This document shows positions 1 through 8,947 of a DNA stretch of 64,000 bases, in pieces. This DNA comes from RPRB01 sp035519675 (GTDB lineage Bacteria > Myxococcota > Myxococcia > Myxococcales > Myxococcaceae), in the NCBI GenBank assembly GCA_035519675.1, contig DATIWB010000041.1, positions 1-64,000 on the forward strand, read 5' to 3'. Within the stretch, counting starts at the first letter, position 1, and the number at the start of each line of letters is the position of its first letter. A model generated the notes under the pieces. It was not told the DNA's origin, did no database searches, and was given only the letters and a program-made list of their open reading frames with translations. A program made the position numbers and the translations under genes.

Positions 1-401
1 GTGGCGTGGCGGGCGGTGAGGGCAAGTACGGCACCGGGATCGGGATGGGCAAGAAGGCCTCGGCCGACATCTCCATCACCAACTCCGATCCGGAAGTGAC
101 CGGGTCGATGGACCCCGAGCTCATCCGGCGTGTCGTGCGCAGCCATCACGATCAGCTGAAGTACTGCTACGACAACGCGCTCACCAAGAACCCGAAGCTC
201 ACCGGCAAGGTCTCGGTCCGGTGGATCATCACCGAGGGTGGCACGGTCGCCTCTTCCAACGTGGTGAACACCACGACCAACACCCCGGACCTCGACAAGT
301 GCATCGCTGGCCGCGTGCTGACCTGGATCTTCCCCAAGCCCAAGGGCGGCGGCGTGGCCGTGGTGACCTACCCGTTCGTGTTCAAGCAAGCAGGGGAATG
401 A
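1..401 (+). CDS. AgmX/PglI C-terminal (TonB-like) domain protein, 5'-truncated by the window edge
   Basis: Only the last ~130 residues are visible; the frame is open to the first base, so the gene starts upstream and the in-frame GTG at base 6 is unlikely to be the true start. The visible part matches the C-terminal domain shared by the myxobacterial motility proteins GltG (PglI) and GltJ (AgmX): a helix with the DPELIRRVVRSHHDQLKYCY pattern, then the GKVSVRWII strand, a conserved Cys in DLDKC and a final WIFPKP...VTYPF strand. The same domain ends the protein at 21876-23651. In those families this part lies in the periplasm behind one transmembrane helix and may link to the outer membrane as TonB does. 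A CglE/GltH-like barrel gene follows 7 bp later, which favours a GltG-type protein. The domain call is firm; which paralogue it is remains inference. Confidence 0.75.
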   Translation, partial: GVAGGEGKYGTGIGMGKKASADISITNSDPEVTGSMDPELIRRVVRSHHDQLKYCYDNALTKNPKLTGKVSVRWIITEGGTVASSNVVNTTTNTPDLDKCIAGRVLTWIFPKPKGGGVAVVTYPFVFKQAGE

Positions 402-408
402 CGCCCAC

Positions 409-1056
409 ATGAACCGCTCCCTTCTGGGGATGGTGGTGGTCCTCACCTCGCTGTGGGCCGGCCCGCTCCGGGCGCAGGCCTCGGCGCCGATCCTCGCCTC
501 GACCGAGCCGCCGGTGGACGAGGTCGAGCGCGGGGTCTTCTTCGGCCTGGACATCGGGCCGGCGTTCCTGACCGCGGCGCCAGCGCCGACCGGCCAGAAC
601 AAGCCCTTCAGCGCCGGAGCCACCCTCCGGCTCGAGGTGGGTTACGACATCGGCCGCTTCGTCTCGCTGAGCCTGTTCTTCGCCGGCAACACCTATTCGG
701 CGAACGCCGACTACGTCGGGAACTCGGGGGGAACCGCCTCGGGTGACTTCTCGAGCATCGCCACCGGACTGGCGGTGCGGTGGAACTTCCTCGGGTTCGC
801 GGACAGTCAGGGCGTCCAGCGAACCTGGCTGTACCTCAAGGCAGGAGGGGGCTTCGCGCTCCTCAAGCCCAACGCCCTGTTCGCCTCCGACCCTACCGAC
901 AGCTACGGAAGCATTCTTGTGTTCGGCGGACCCGGGTTGCAGTACTACACGCGCCTTCGACACTTTTCGGTGGGCGTGGAAATCGTGGGTTCGTACCTGT
1001 TGAAGCCGAAGTCGTTCGGCTTCGCCATCACGCCGAACCTGCGCTACGCCTTCTAG
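409..1056 (+). CDS. outer-membrane beta-barrel protein, CglE/GltH-like motility family
   Basis: 215 residues. It has a clear Sec signal peptide (MNRSLLGMVVVLTSLWAGPLRA, cleaved near residue 22) and then alternating hydrophobic/polar strands (GVFFGLDIGPAFL, GATLRLEVGYDIG, GLAVRWNFLGF, LYLKAGGGFAL, FSVGVEIVGSYLL), closing with RYAF. The terminal aromatic residue is typical of outer-membrane barrels. Its length and pattern resemble the small barrel called CglE in myxobacterial adventurous-gliding gene sets; GltH is another barrel of that system. It lies 7 bp after the TonB-like gene and 11 bp before the next gene, so the three are probably one operon. Barrel status is well supported. The motility assignment rests on family resemblance and neighbours. 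Confidence 0.65.
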   Translation: MNRSLLGMVVVLTSLWAGPLRAQASAPILASTEPPVDEVERGVFFGLDIGPAFLTAAPAPTGQNKPFSAGATLRLEVGYDIGRFVSLSLFFAGNTYSANADYVGNSGGTASGDFSSIATGLAVRWNFLGFADSQGVQRTWLYLKAGGGFALLKPNALFASDPTDSYGSILVFGGPGLQYYTRLRHFSVGVEIVGSYLLKPKSFGFAITPNLRYAF

Positions 1057-1067
1057 CGAGGGCAGCC

Positions 1068-2978
1068 GTGGCAGTGGACAGTGGACAGGGACCTGGGCGC
1101 CCGGGGCAGGGGCGCCGCGGCGAGGGACCCGCAGGACGGGGCGGCGGTCGCGGTGACCGAGGTGGACCGGGCGGCCGTGGCGGCCGCGACCGGGGCGATC
1201 GCCGTCGCGAGGGCGGCCTCGGAGGCACCGGCGGACGCGTGGTCCCCGAGCTCTCGGTGCTGGAGAAGGCGCTTGCCAGGGGTGACTTCGCGGCGCAGAT
1301 CCAGCCGCTCGACTCGGTGGTGAAGGCGCTCCGGCAGGCGCGCGCCCGCTCCCTTCAGGATCTGGACATGGACACCCGAGGGCGGCTCATCACCACGCTC
1401 TCCCGGGTGGCGCGCCAGGCGAGACCCGCGCCCGACCCGGAGGCGCCCGCCGCCCCCGAGGCGAGCGCCGGTCCGGTCACCGTGCCGGGCGAGGCCGAGC
1501 AGGCCGCGGCCACGACCGTTCCCCCGGAGCCGGTGGCGGAGGAGGCCGCGATGGCCGACGCCGGGGCCGAGTCGGCTCCTGCCCCGGCTGCTCCCGCGGA
1601 GGCAAGCAGCGGCGCCAGCGAGGGCACGCCCTCCACCACGCCGGCCGCGGTGGTGACCCCGGCGCGGGCGTACGCAGAGGTGCTGTTCCGGGTGGGGCTG
1701 GCCTGGGCGGCCGTCGGCGAGCAGGAGCGGGCGGATACCGCCTTCGCCGCCGCCGGGCGCCGGCCCGGTGCGGAGGAGCTCCAGGCCCCATCGGGACCGG
1801 TGGCCTCCGAGCCAGCCGGCGGCGAGCGCGGCGCCGGCGGACGCCGGGGCGGCCGTGAGCGTCCGGAGCGTGGCGAGCGGCGCGAGCGACGCGAGCGGCC
1901 CGGACGTCCCGAGCGCGTGCCGCGGGTCGAGCGGGTGGCCGGTGTGCCCCGCGGTGGAGTCCTGGAAGTCCCGCCCGAGCTGGCCGGGGACTGGAAGGGC
2001 CAGGCAGACTTCCTCGAGTCGCGCGGCCGGACCCGCGACGCCGCGCGCCTGCACGACAAGCACGGCTCGTTCCTGGACGCGGCCCGCCTCTTCGAGGCCG
2101 GGGGGGATCTGCGCTCGGCGCTCCGGGCAGCGGTCGCCGGCAAGGACATGGACGCCGGTCGACGGCTGGCGACGCAGCTTCCGCCCGGCGAGGCCCAGAC
2201 CCTCCTCGAGAAGGGGGAGGCCTGGGAGCTCCTGATGGAGCTGCACGTGAAGTCCGGCCGCTTCGACGAGGTGGCGAAACTCTACGAGCGGGCCCAGCAG
2301 TTCGATCAGGCGGGGCTTGCCTGGGAGCGCGCCGGCAAGCTGAGCGCGGCGCGGAAGGCGTACGAGCGCGCCCGCGACATGGCCTCGGTGGACCGGGTGC
2401 GGACACTCGAGGTGGACCGGCTGGTGGAGCGTGGTGACCGCCTCGGCGCGGCGCTGCTGATGGTGCAGGCCCGCCGGCGCGAGCAGGCGGCGAAGCTGCT
2501 CGAGCCGCTGCCGCCACCGAAGGCGTTCCGCTTCATGCACCAGCTGGGGCTGAACGCCGAGGCGAAGGCGCTCGGCGAGCGGGAGCTGCAGCGGGCGACC
2601 GAGGAGTCCAAGTCGATGGCCCGGGCCCGGTGGCTCGAGCTGCTCGAGCGTCCGGCCGACGCGGCCGAGGCCTGGGAGGCCGCGGGCCGGAAGGACAAGG
2701 CCTTCCCGCTGCTGGAGAAGGCCGGTCAGTTCGGCAAGGGCGCCCGTCTGGCGGAGGAGCTGGGCAACAGGAACGAGGCCATCCGCCTCTTCCGGCGCGC
2801 CGGGGAGGATGCCGAGGCCGACCGGCTCGAGGCGCTCCCGCCCGCGCCGCCGCCGGAACCGATGCCCGAGCCGCCGGACCACGAGGGCGTCGGAGGCGTC
2901 GGGGGCGAACCGTCCGAGCAGGTGCAGCCGGCCAGCGACTCTGCAGCCGAGGGGAGCGGGGCGTCGGAACACGTCTGA
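1068..2978 (+). CDS. Ala/Gly/Pro-rich protein with C-terminal TPR-like helical repeats
   Basis: 636 residues. The reading frame is open far upstream, but GTG at 1068 has a GAGGG ribosome site just before it and sits 11 bp after the barrel gene, so it is the best start. Residues ~1-60 are Gly/Arg-rich low complexity. Residues ~60-300 are Ala/Pro/Glu-rich with a short TPR-like unit (YAEVLFRVGLAWAAVGEQERA). Residues ~300-600 are short helical pairs with A/G-L-Y-E patterns, such as FDEVAKLYERAQQFDQAGLAWERAG. There is no signal peptide or membrane segment, so it is probably cytoplasmic or a scaffold. The position between Glt-like genes suggests a motility role, but I do not recognise a named homologue with certainty. 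A stem-loop follows the stop codon. Confidence 0.7.
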   Translation: MAVDSGQGPGRPGQGRRGEGPAGRGGGRGDRGGPGGRGGRDRGDRRREGGLGGTGGRVVPELSVLEKALARGDFAAQIQPLDSVVKALRQARARSLQDLDMDTRGRLITTLSRVARQARPAPDPEAPAAPEASAGPVTVPGEAEQAAATTVPPEPVAEEAAMADAGAESAPAPAAPAEASSGASEGTPSTTPAAVVTPARAYAEVLFRVGLAWAAVGEQERADTAFAAAGRRPGAEELQAPSGPVASEPAGGERGAGGRRGGRERPERGERRERRERPGRPERVPRVERVAGVPRGGVLEVPPELAGDWKGQADFLESRGRTRDAARLHDKHGSFLDAARLFEAGGDLRSALRAAVAGKDMDAGRRLATQLPPGEAQTLLEKGEAWELLMELHVKSGRFDEVAKLYERAQQFDQAGLAWERAGKLSAARKAYERARDMASVDRVRTLEVDRLVERGDRLGAALLMVQARRREQAAKLLEPLPPPKAFRFMHQLGLNAEAKALGERELQRATEESKSMARARWLELLERPADAAEAWEAAGRKDKAFPLLEKAGQFGKGARLAEELGNRNEAIRLFRRAGEDAEADRLEALPPAPPPEPMPEPPDHEGVGGVGGEPSEQVQPASDSAAEGSGASEHV

Positions 2979-2991
2979 TGACTCGCAGCTG

Positions 2992-3038
2992 GGCCGCCTG
3001 CCCCTTGTCCCGCGGTACGAGCGCGGGGTCAGGCGGCC
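2992..3038 (+). terminator. GC-rich stem-loop after the motility operon
   Basis: The arms GGCCGCCTGCCCC (2992-3004) and GGGG-T-CAGGCGGCC (3025-3038) pair over 13 bp with a single bulged T, enclosing a 20-nt loop. It begins 14 bp after the stop codon of the preceding gene. No long T-run follows (only CTGTTAGG), so it may be an imperfect intrinsic terminator or an mRNA-stabilising hairpin. Confidence 0.5.
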
Positions 3039-3060
3039 GCTGTTAGGCTAGGCGCCCTCC

Positions 3061-3258
3061 TTGCTCGCTCTTGTCTTGCCCCAGGTCCTCGCGGCACTGT
3101 CCGTGTCGCGCATCCTCCACCTGCAGCGCGCGGCCGCCCTCGCGGCGATCACCGCGATGATCTGCACCGCGGTCATCGCCTGCGTCCCGCGCGTGGCCGC
3201 GCGCTTCCGTGCCTCGCGCCGGACCGCGGCGAACCGGAAGCGGCTCCGGAAGCGCTGA
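3061..3258 (+). CDS. small hypothetical membrane protein
   Basis: 65 residues starting at TTG. Nearly every codon ends in G or C, as in the confirmed genes nearby, which argues for real coding rather than chance. A hydrophobic helix spans about residues 23-43 (QRAAALAAITAMICTAVIAC) and is followed by a strongly basic tail (RFRASRRTAANRKRLRKR), the arrangement of a single-pass protein with a cytoplasmic basic end. No family is recognised. A competing antisense frame at 3048-3518 covers the region but is mostly a shadow of the gene at 3290-3802. The start codon and expression are uncertain. Confidence 0.35.
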   Translation: MLALVLPQVLAALSVSRILHLQRAAALAAITAMICTAVIACVPRVAARFRASRRTAANRKRLRKR

Positions 3259-3289
3259 CGGCTCGCCCGGGCGTCCGCGAAGGCGTGGT

Positions 3290-3802
3290 CTACCGGGAGA
3301 CGAACTCGTCCGACCAGGCGCGTCGTTCCTCGAGGTCGTGATCGATCGTGTCCTCGTCGCCGTCCTCGATCCACGCCCCGAGCTTCAGCTGACCTCGCGC
3401 CAGGGCAAGCGCGCCGAGGATGCTGCGAAACGTCTCCAAGTCCTTCACGACGAGGACGTCGCCGAGCCCGAGCGAAAGGAGTTGCTCCCACGCTGCGGCA
3501 TAGGAGCCGGCCAGCCATGAAGGGAGCGGTGGGTTCCGGCTCCGGTGCCGCTCGATCTCGATGAGCGACGCCAGCGCGTACGGATTCCAGTCGCGCGCGA
3601 CGCGAGCGGAGGCGATCCGGACGAGATGCGGCACCGCCGCGTAGGAGGCCTCGCCGACGTCGCCCTGGTGGTGAAGCTCTTGCCAGAGCTCCTTCCAGAC
3701 GTCTTCTCCGCGTTCGAGACGACCGAGCGGGACGGAGGCATCGTACGGAACACGGTATCCACCCTCGAGCGTCTTCCAGCGCGGATCGTCGAGTCTCAGC
3801 AT
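3290..3802 (-). CDS. hypothetical protein, possible HEAT-like immunity-type family
   Basis: 170 residues. Translation probably starts at the ATG at 3802, preceded by a strong GAGGAGGAG site; the frame upstream of it is non-coding in character. The segment ELWQELHHQGDVGEASYAAV followed by PHLVRIA resembles the repeated HQG-x-V-x-x-AS-x-AAVPHL motif seen in small helical proteins that often occur as immunity or bystander genes in polymorphic-toxin neighbourhoods. No catalytic motif is visible and no toxin gene is adjacent, so that role is only suggested. It follows nothing on its strand and stops 31 bp before the small membrane protein's end on the other strand. Confidence 0.6.
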   Translation of the reverse strand: MLRLDDPRWKTLEGGYRVPYDASVPLGRLERGEDVWKELWQELHHQGDVGEASYAAVPHLVRIASARVARDWNPYALASLIEIERHRSRNPPLPSWLAGSYAAAWEQLLSLGLGDVLVVKDLETFRSILGALALARGQLKLGAWIEDGDEDTIDHDLEERRAWSDEFVSR

Positions 3803-3819
3803 GGTGGCTCCTCCTCGGC

Positions 3820-6009
3820 TCAGCGCGCGGCCGGCGTACCTGCGTCGGGTCGCGGAGTGGGGGCGTCTCGGGGCCCGGGCGGAATCCACCGCTCGAAGAA
3901 GTCCACCAGCCGCCCGTAGAGGTAGAGCGCGTCGTCCTCGCGAGCCGTCCAGGCGTGCGTGGCCGTGGGAGTGAAGGCGAGCTCGAATCGCTTGTGCGCC
4001 TTCACCAACGCCTGGGCGAGCATCACCGAGGTCTGGAAGGGGACCACGTCGTCGGCCATGCCGTGGATGATCAGCAGCGGGTCCCGGAGGCCGGCGACGT
4101 AGGGCGCGGCGCGTCCCCGGTCGAAGACCTCGGGGTGCGTGGCCGGAGTCCGGGTGATGGCCACGTCGTCGCTCCCGTAGTAGCGCGGGTCGGTCGCCGG
4201 CGCTCCTGCCACCCCGGCCTGGAACAGTCCCGGCTTCTTGAAGAGCGAGAAGACGGTCAGCAGCCCGCCGTAGCTACTCCCGAAGATGCCGATGCGACCG
4301 GGGTCGACGAAGCTCAGCGACTTCATCCCGGCGACCGCGTCCTGATAGTCGTCCAGGTCCGAGCGCCCCCACTCGAAGAGGAACTTCTCGCGGAACGCCC
4401 GGCCGTACCCGGTGCTCCCCCGCGAGTCGACCTGCACCAGGACGTAGCCGTGCTCGACCAGCAGCTGCATCAGCCCGCCGAAGTGGGCGTCCCACCGGTT
4501 GCGGACGGTGTTGCTGTAGACCGGGCCGAAGAGCACCGGGTACCTCCGCTTCGGGTCCAGGTCCGCCGGGACGACGATGCGGACGTGCAGCGGCACGCCG
4601 GCGGTGGTGCTGGGGAAGGTGCGGTACTCGACCCGGCCCCACCGGACGCGGTCGAACTCGGGCGGGGGAGAGTGGGTGATGCGACGCGGGCCGATGTACA
4701 GCTCCCTGGGCGCGCTGTCGTCGCTGTGCAGGAAGGCCACCCTGGTGCCGTCCGGGGAGACGAAGGGCACGTTCGTGCCCGGCAGGGGGCTGACCCGGGT
4801 GGGCGTCCCGCCGGCCGCCGGGATGCGCCACACCTGGCGCTCCGCGGGGCTCGGGTCGTTCGAGACATAGTGGATGGCGCTCGCTCCGGGGGGCGCGATG
4901 GCGGGCCCGAGGACGTCGTGCGGCCCGGAGGTGAGCGGCTGCAGCTCACCTGATCCGGGGGTGAGGGTGTACAGCCGGTACCACTCGTCCAGGTCACCGG
5001 TGAGGAGGATGCGCTTGCCGTCCGGGTGCCAGGCCGAGGCGACGTGGTTGTAGATGCGCGACGGCCGGTGGTCGGTCCACACCTCGGTGAGCGCGCCGCT
5101 CGCCGGATCGACCAGGTGCAGCGCGCGGTCGATCGAGTCGTCCGTCTCTCGATCCACCAGCAGCTGGCCCGCAGGAGAGAAGGCGAGGCCGACGATGTGC
5201 CAGCGGGTCGGCTCGGGGAGCGCCAGCAGCCGCGGCTTCCGGGTGGGGATCTCCACCACCGCCACCGTCCGCAGGTCGTTCACCTCGCCGGGCGCGCCGC
5301 GCCGGACGTGGTCCAGCGTGGCCTCCGGAGTGAGGTAGTCGGGGATGGGGAAGGCGTGGACGTGGCGGCGGTCCACGGACTGGAGGGCGAGGAACCTCCC
5401 GTCCGCTGACCAGGCCGGGGCGAGCCCCTCGTCCCACGCGGCACGGCCGAGCTCGACGTCGGGCCGGTCGTAGACGCCGCCCACCTTGCCGATGGGCTTC
5501 ACCGCGAACTCGGTGGCCCTGACGGGCTTGCCGCCGGCGACCGGGAGCAGCCAGAGGTCTCCGTCCTCGACCCAGGCGGCGGTCCGGCCGTCGGGCGAGA
5601 CCGAGAGGTTGCTCCGCTCCCCGCCCGCCGGGGCGAGCACCTCGGGCTGGCCACCGTTCGCGGCGATGCGCCGCAGCTCGCCCGCCTCGAGGTACAGCAG
5701 GCGCCCTCCGGGAAGCCAGGCCAGCTCGGAGACGCCGCCCGGCGCGCGCGCCCCGGTGAGCCGGCGGGCGCGGGTGCCGTCCCGGTCCACGACCCAGATC
5801 TCACGCTCGGGCATGGCCTTCTCGTTCCAGAGAAAGGCGAGGAGCTTCCCGTCGGGCGACCAGGTGGGCGCGGCGGGCGCGGTGCCGAAGAGGGCAGGGC
5901 GCCTGGAGACGATTCGCTCCAGGGTGAGCACCAGCGGAGGCTCGGCGGCGAGCGCGGAGCCGGCCGCGGCGAGCAGCAGCAGGGCGAGGCGTGTCCTTGC
6001 GCAGGGCAT
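3820..6009 (-). CDS. prolyl oligopeptidase family (S9) serine peptidase, secreted
   Basis: 729 residues from the ATG at 6009, which begins a signal peptide (MPCARTRLALLLLAAAGSALAA); an ATG 12 codons further upstream would hide it. Residues ~30-430 form a WD40-like beta-propeller (repeated SPDG, WHPDGK and LAWLPGGR units, as in the DPP-IV/TolB type). The C-terminal ~250 residues are an alpha/beta-hydrolase domain. Its nucleophile is Ser ~578 in GSSYGG, the Asp is ~652 in HGMADDVVPF and the His ~685 in THAW, so the triad is complete. It should cleave peptides after proline or alanine in the periplasm or outside the cell. It is divergent from the permease gene, with starts only ~30 bp apart. Confidence 0.9.
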   Translation of the reverse strand: MPCARTRLALLLLAAAGSALAAEPPLVLTLERIVSRRPALFGTAPAAPTWSPDGKLLAFLWNEKAMPEREIWVVDRDGTRARRLTGARAPGGVSELAWLPGGRLLYLEAGELRRIAANGGQPEVLAPAGGERSNLSVSPDGRTAAWVEDGDLWLLPVAGGKPVRATEFAVKPIGKVGGVYDRPDVELGRAAWDEGLAPAWSADGRFLALQSVDRRHVHAFPIPDYLTPEATLDHVRRGAPGEVNDLRTVAVVEIPTRKPRLLALPEPTRWHIVGLAFSPAGQLLVDRETDDSIDRALHLVDPASGALTEVWTDHRPSRIYNHVASAWHPDGKRILLTGDLDEWYRLYTLTPGSGELQPLTSGPHDVLGPAIAPPGASAIHYVSNDPSPAERQVWRIPAAGGTPTRVSPLPGTNVPFVSPDGTRVAFLHSDDSAPRELYIGPRRITHSPPPEFDRVRWGRVEYRTFPSTTAGVPLHVRIVVPADLDPKRRYPVLFGPVYSNTVRNRWDAHFGGLMQLLVEHGYVLVQVDSRGSTGYGRAFREKFLFEWGRSDLDDYQDAVAGMKSLSFVDPGRIGIFGSSYGGLLTVFSLFKKPGLFQAGVAGAPATDPRYYGSDDVAITRTPATHPEVFDRGRAAPYVAGLRDPLLIIHGMADDVVPFQTSVMLAQALVKAHKRFELAFTPTATHAWTAREDDALYLYGRLVDFFERWIPPGPRDAPTPRPDAGTPAAR

Positions 6010-6038
6010 CCCTCGAATGCTCAGGTCCGGAGCCGGCC

Positions 6039-7487
6039 TTGGCAAGCGCGAGATTGGTGCGGAGCATCGGCCTGGTCGGTCTCACCGCGACCGGGATCGC
6101 CTCGATGGTGGGGGCGGGCATCTACGTGGTGCCCTTCATGATCCAGCGCCATGTCCCGGGCATCGGCTCCGGGGTGCTGCTGGCCTACCTCCTCGCGGCC
6201 GTCCCGGCGGTGCTGGCAGGCCTGGCGTACGCGATTCTCGCCTCGGCGATGCCCCGGGCCGGGGGGAGCTACGTGTACGCCAGCCGCGGGCTGAGCCCGT
6301 ACCTCGGCTTCATCGCCAGCTTCTCGCAGTGGTTCTCCCTCTGCGTGGCGATCGGGGTGGTGAGCTACCTGCTCACGGCGTTCGTGCGCGACGTGGCGCT
6401 CGCCGCGGGCGCGGTCGAGATCGCGGGCTGGCTCGACTGGCCCGTGCTGCGGCTCTTCCTCCCCCTCGCCGTGCTGTGGTGCTTCGTGGCGGTGAACCTC
6501 CGCGGGCTGCAGACCTACCAGCGGGTGCTCCTGCCCTTGCTCGGGCTGACCTTCCTGCTCGGCGCGGTGGTGATCGTCGCCGGATTCGTGCTCGGCCCAC
6601 CCGTGGCGCCGGCGTCCCCGAGCGTCTCTCCGCCGGCCTCTCCCGGGTCGATCGCCACTGCGGCCGCGCTGCTCTTCTCGAGCTTCATCGGGTTCGACGC
6701 CATCGCCCAGGCCGGAGGCGAGGCCCGGGATCCATCCCGGACGCTTCCCATGGCCATCGGCCTGGCGATCGGGGTCGTCGCCGTCTTCTACGCGCTGTTC
6801 GCCGCGGCGGTGTACCACGCGGTCCCGTGGACCACGGTCCGGGACGAGGCCCTCCGCCACGACACCTCGGCCGCGGCGCTCCTGGGCGCGCGGCTTCCGA
6901 CGGCGCTGCGGGTGGCCGTGGTGGCGGGGGCCGCGGTGGCGCTGGTGAAGGACCTCCCGGCGATGCTGCTCGGCGTGTCGCGCCTGATGTTCGCCTGGGC
7001 CGAGGACGGCATCGTCCCCCGGGTCGTCGCCTCGGTGCACCCGCGCTTCCACACCCCGCGGGTGGCCATCGTGGCGAGCGCCACCGTCGCCTCGGCCGGC
7101 ATCGTCGGTTGCCACCTGGCGGGTGACTTCTTCCTCGGGGTGGACATCCTGGTCACCTCGATGCTGGTGAACTTCCTGCTGATGTGCGGTTCGGTCCTGG
7201 CGTTGCCCGGGCGGAACCCCGCGCTGGCGCGCGAGATCCGGGTGCTGCGCTCGCCCGTGGCCCAGAGGGCGGTGGGGATCGCCGGGGTCGTCCTGCTCGG
7301 AGGCCTCCTGGCGGTTCACACCGCGCGCGACCTCGGTGCCTCGAGCGTTCCCTGGTACCTGCGCAGCACGCCGCTGTGGCTCGGGGTGATGGCCGTGGGC
7401 TCGGCCGTCTACTGGCGCGAGCTGCGGGGGCTCCGCCGGCGTGGGGTCAACGTCCAGGCCCTCTTCGCCGCGCTGCCTCCGGAGTAG
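6039..7487 (+). CDS. APC-superfamily amino acid permease
   Basis: About 482 residues with roughly 12 hydrophobic segments. The N-terminal motif GLTATGIASMVGAGIYVVP, with the unwound-helix G-x-G-I core, and the later SSFIGFDAIAQAGGEARDPSRTLP segment are hallmarks of the APC amino acid/polyamine/organocation family. An in-frame GTG at 5991 would overlap the divergent peptidase; TTG at 6039 has GGAG six bases upstream and is preferred, with GTG at 6057 also possible. It sits 11 bp before the reductase-RidA gene, so uptake of an amino acid or amine and its modification may be linked. The substrate cannot be read from the sequence. Confidence 0.85.
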   Translation: MASARLVRSIGLVGLTATGIASMVGAGIYVVPFMIQRHVPGIGSGVLLAYLLAAVPAVLAGLAYAILASAMPRAGGSYVYASRGLSPYLGFIASFSQWFSLCVAIGVVSYLLTAFVRDVALAAGAVEIAGWLDWPVLRLFLPLAVLWCFVAVNLRGLQTYQRVLLPLLGLTFLLGAVVIVAGFVLGPPVAPASPSVSPPASPGSIATAAALLFSSFIGFDAIAQAGGEARDPSRTLPMAIGLAIGVVAVFYALFAAAVYHAVPWTTVRDEALRHDTSAAALLGARLPTALRVAVVAGAAVALVKDLPAMLLGVSRLMFAWAEDGIVPRVVASVHPRFHTPRVAIVASATVASAGIVGCHLAGDFFLGVDILVTSMLVNFLLMCGSVLALPGRNPALAREIRVLRSPVAQRAVGIAGVVLLGGLLAVHTARDLGASSVPWYLRSTPLWLGVMAVGSAVYWRELRGLRRRGVNVQALFAALPPE

Positions 7488-7498
7488 AGAACAGACCC

Positions 7499-8947
7499 AT
7501 GGCCAGCATCCCGCGCCCCGACCGACGCCGGCTCGCTCCCGACCTGGACATCTGCCGCCTGGTGACCGGGCTCTGGCAGGTCGCGGACATGGAGCGCGGT
7601 GGCCATCCGCTCGACCTCGACGCCGCGGCGCGGGCGATGGGCCCGTACGTGCAGGCGGGCTTCACCGCCTTCGACATGGCGGACCACTACGGGTCGGCAG
7701 AGGAGATCGCCGGCCGCTTCGTGGCGAACGGTGGCCGGGCGGAGCTGCTGACCAAGTGGGTTCCCGAACCCGGGCCGATCTCCCGAGAGGCAGTGCGGTC
7801 GGCGGTGACGCGCGCGCTCCGGCTGCTGCGGCGTGAGCGCCTCGAGCTGCTGCAGTTCCATGCCTGGCGGTTCTCGGATCCCTCGTGGCTGGACGCGCTG
7901 TTCTTCCTCGACGAGCTCCGTGCCGAGGGGCTCGTCGGCCACCTCGGGGCGGTGAACCTCGACACCGCCCATCTCCGGGTGGCGGTGACCAGCGGGATCC
8001 GGCTGGTCTCCAATCAGGTGGCGTTTTCCCTGCTCGACCGCCGGGCCGCGGGGCGGATGTCGGCCTTCTGTCGAGCTCACGGAGTGCAGCTGCTCGCCTA
8101 CGGGGTGCTCGCCGGCGGCTTTCTCACCGAGCGCTGGCTCGACCGTCCTGCCCCGACCGAGGCCGAGCGCGCCAGCTGGTCGGAGATGAAGTACCACCGC
8201 TTTGTCGACGTCGCCGGCGGCTGGGAGCGCTTCCAGGGACTGGCCCGCGCGGTCGCCGCGGTGGCGCGGAAGCACCAGGTCTCGATGGCCAACGTGGCCT
8301 GCCGGGCGATCCTCGACGAGCCGGCGGTGGCCGCGGTGATCGTCGGGGCGCGGCTCGGCGAGCGGTCGCACCTCGAGGACAACGCAAGGCTCTTCTCCCT
8401 GGTGCTCGACGACCAGGACCGGATGGCGCTGGCCGCGGCCGCCGAGGCGCTCTCGCCCATCCCCGGCGACTGCGGGGACGAGTACCGGCGGCCGCCCTAC
8501 CTGACCGCGACGGGGGACCTGAGCCAGCACGTGCGGAGCTTCCCCTCGCCGTACCGGACGCAGGAGTCGGAGGGCCGCACCCTCTGTCTCAGCGGGACGC
8601 CGTGGGAGCCGCTCGCCGGCTACGCCCGGGCGGTACGGAAGGGCTCACGGATCTGCGTGTCGGGAACGACGGCCTCGCATGGAAGCCGGGCGATCGGGGG
8701 GCTCGATCCGGCGGCGCAGACGCACTTCGTGATCGACAAGCTCGAGGGCGCGCTGGAGTCGCTCGGCGGGCGGCTGGAGAACGTGGTCCGCACCCGGGTC
8801 TTCGTCCGGCGCATCCAGGACTGGGAGGTGGTGGCCCGGGTGCACGGGGAGCGATTCGGACACATCCAGCCGGCGAACACGCTGGTCGAGGCGGCGCTGG
8901 TGTCCGAGGACGCGCTGGTGGAGATCGAGGCGGACGCCGAGCTCTGA
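7499..8947 (+). CDS. aldo/keto reductase fused to a RidA/YjgF-like domain
   Basis: 482 residues. Residues ~15-330 are an aldo/keto reductase TIM barrel with the whole catalytic set: Asp59 and Tyr64 (FDMADHYG), Lys86 (LLTKW) and His121 (LQFHAW). NAD(P)H binding is expected from the C-terminal part (VIVGARLGERSHLEDN). After a linker, residues ~355-482 show a RidA fold pattern (GSRICVSGTTA, GALESLGGRLENVVRTRVFV, ALVEIEADAEL). The arginine that RidA imine deaminases use lies in a PARS-like motif; here the place reads PANT, so deaminase activity is doubtful. ATG at 7499 lies 11 bp after the permease. Family calls are firm; the joint reaction is unknown. Confidence 0.88.
   Translation: MASIPRPDRRRLAPDLDICRLVTGLWQVADMERGGHPLDLDAAARAMGPYVQAGFTAFDMADHYGSAEEIAGRFVANGGRAELLTKWVPEPGPISREAVRSAVTRALRLLRRERLELLQFHAWRFSDPSWLDALFFLDELRAEGLVGHLGAVNLDTAHLRVAVTSGIRLVSNQVAFSLLDRRAAGRMSAFCRAHGVQLLAYGVLAGGFLTERWLDRPAPTEAERASWSEMKYHRFVDVAGGWERFQGLARAVAAVARKHQVSMANVACRAILDEPAVAAVIVGARLGERSHLEDNARLFSLVLDDQDRMALAAAAEALSPIPGDCGDEYRRPPYLTATGDLSQHVRSFPSPYRTQESEGRTLCLSGTPWEPLAGYARAVRKGSRICVSGTTASHGSRAIGGLDPAAQTHFVIDKLEGALESLGGRLENVVRTRVFVRRIQDWEVVARVHGERFGHIQPANTLVEAALVSEDALVEIEADAEL

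Noticed and set aside
780..1067. Upstream extension of the repeat-protein frame into the barrel gene
   Set aside because: The extension overlaps a convincing barrel CDS in another frame and reads as Arg-rich nonsense; GTG at 1068 has a ribosome site.
1053..2972. Long antisense frame opposite the repeat protein
   Set aside because: No recognisable motif and no promoter context; it mirrors a GC-rich coding region.
3048..3518. 156-residue antisense frame
   Set aside because: It largely shadows the gene at 3290-3802 in another frame and is Arg-rich without pattern.
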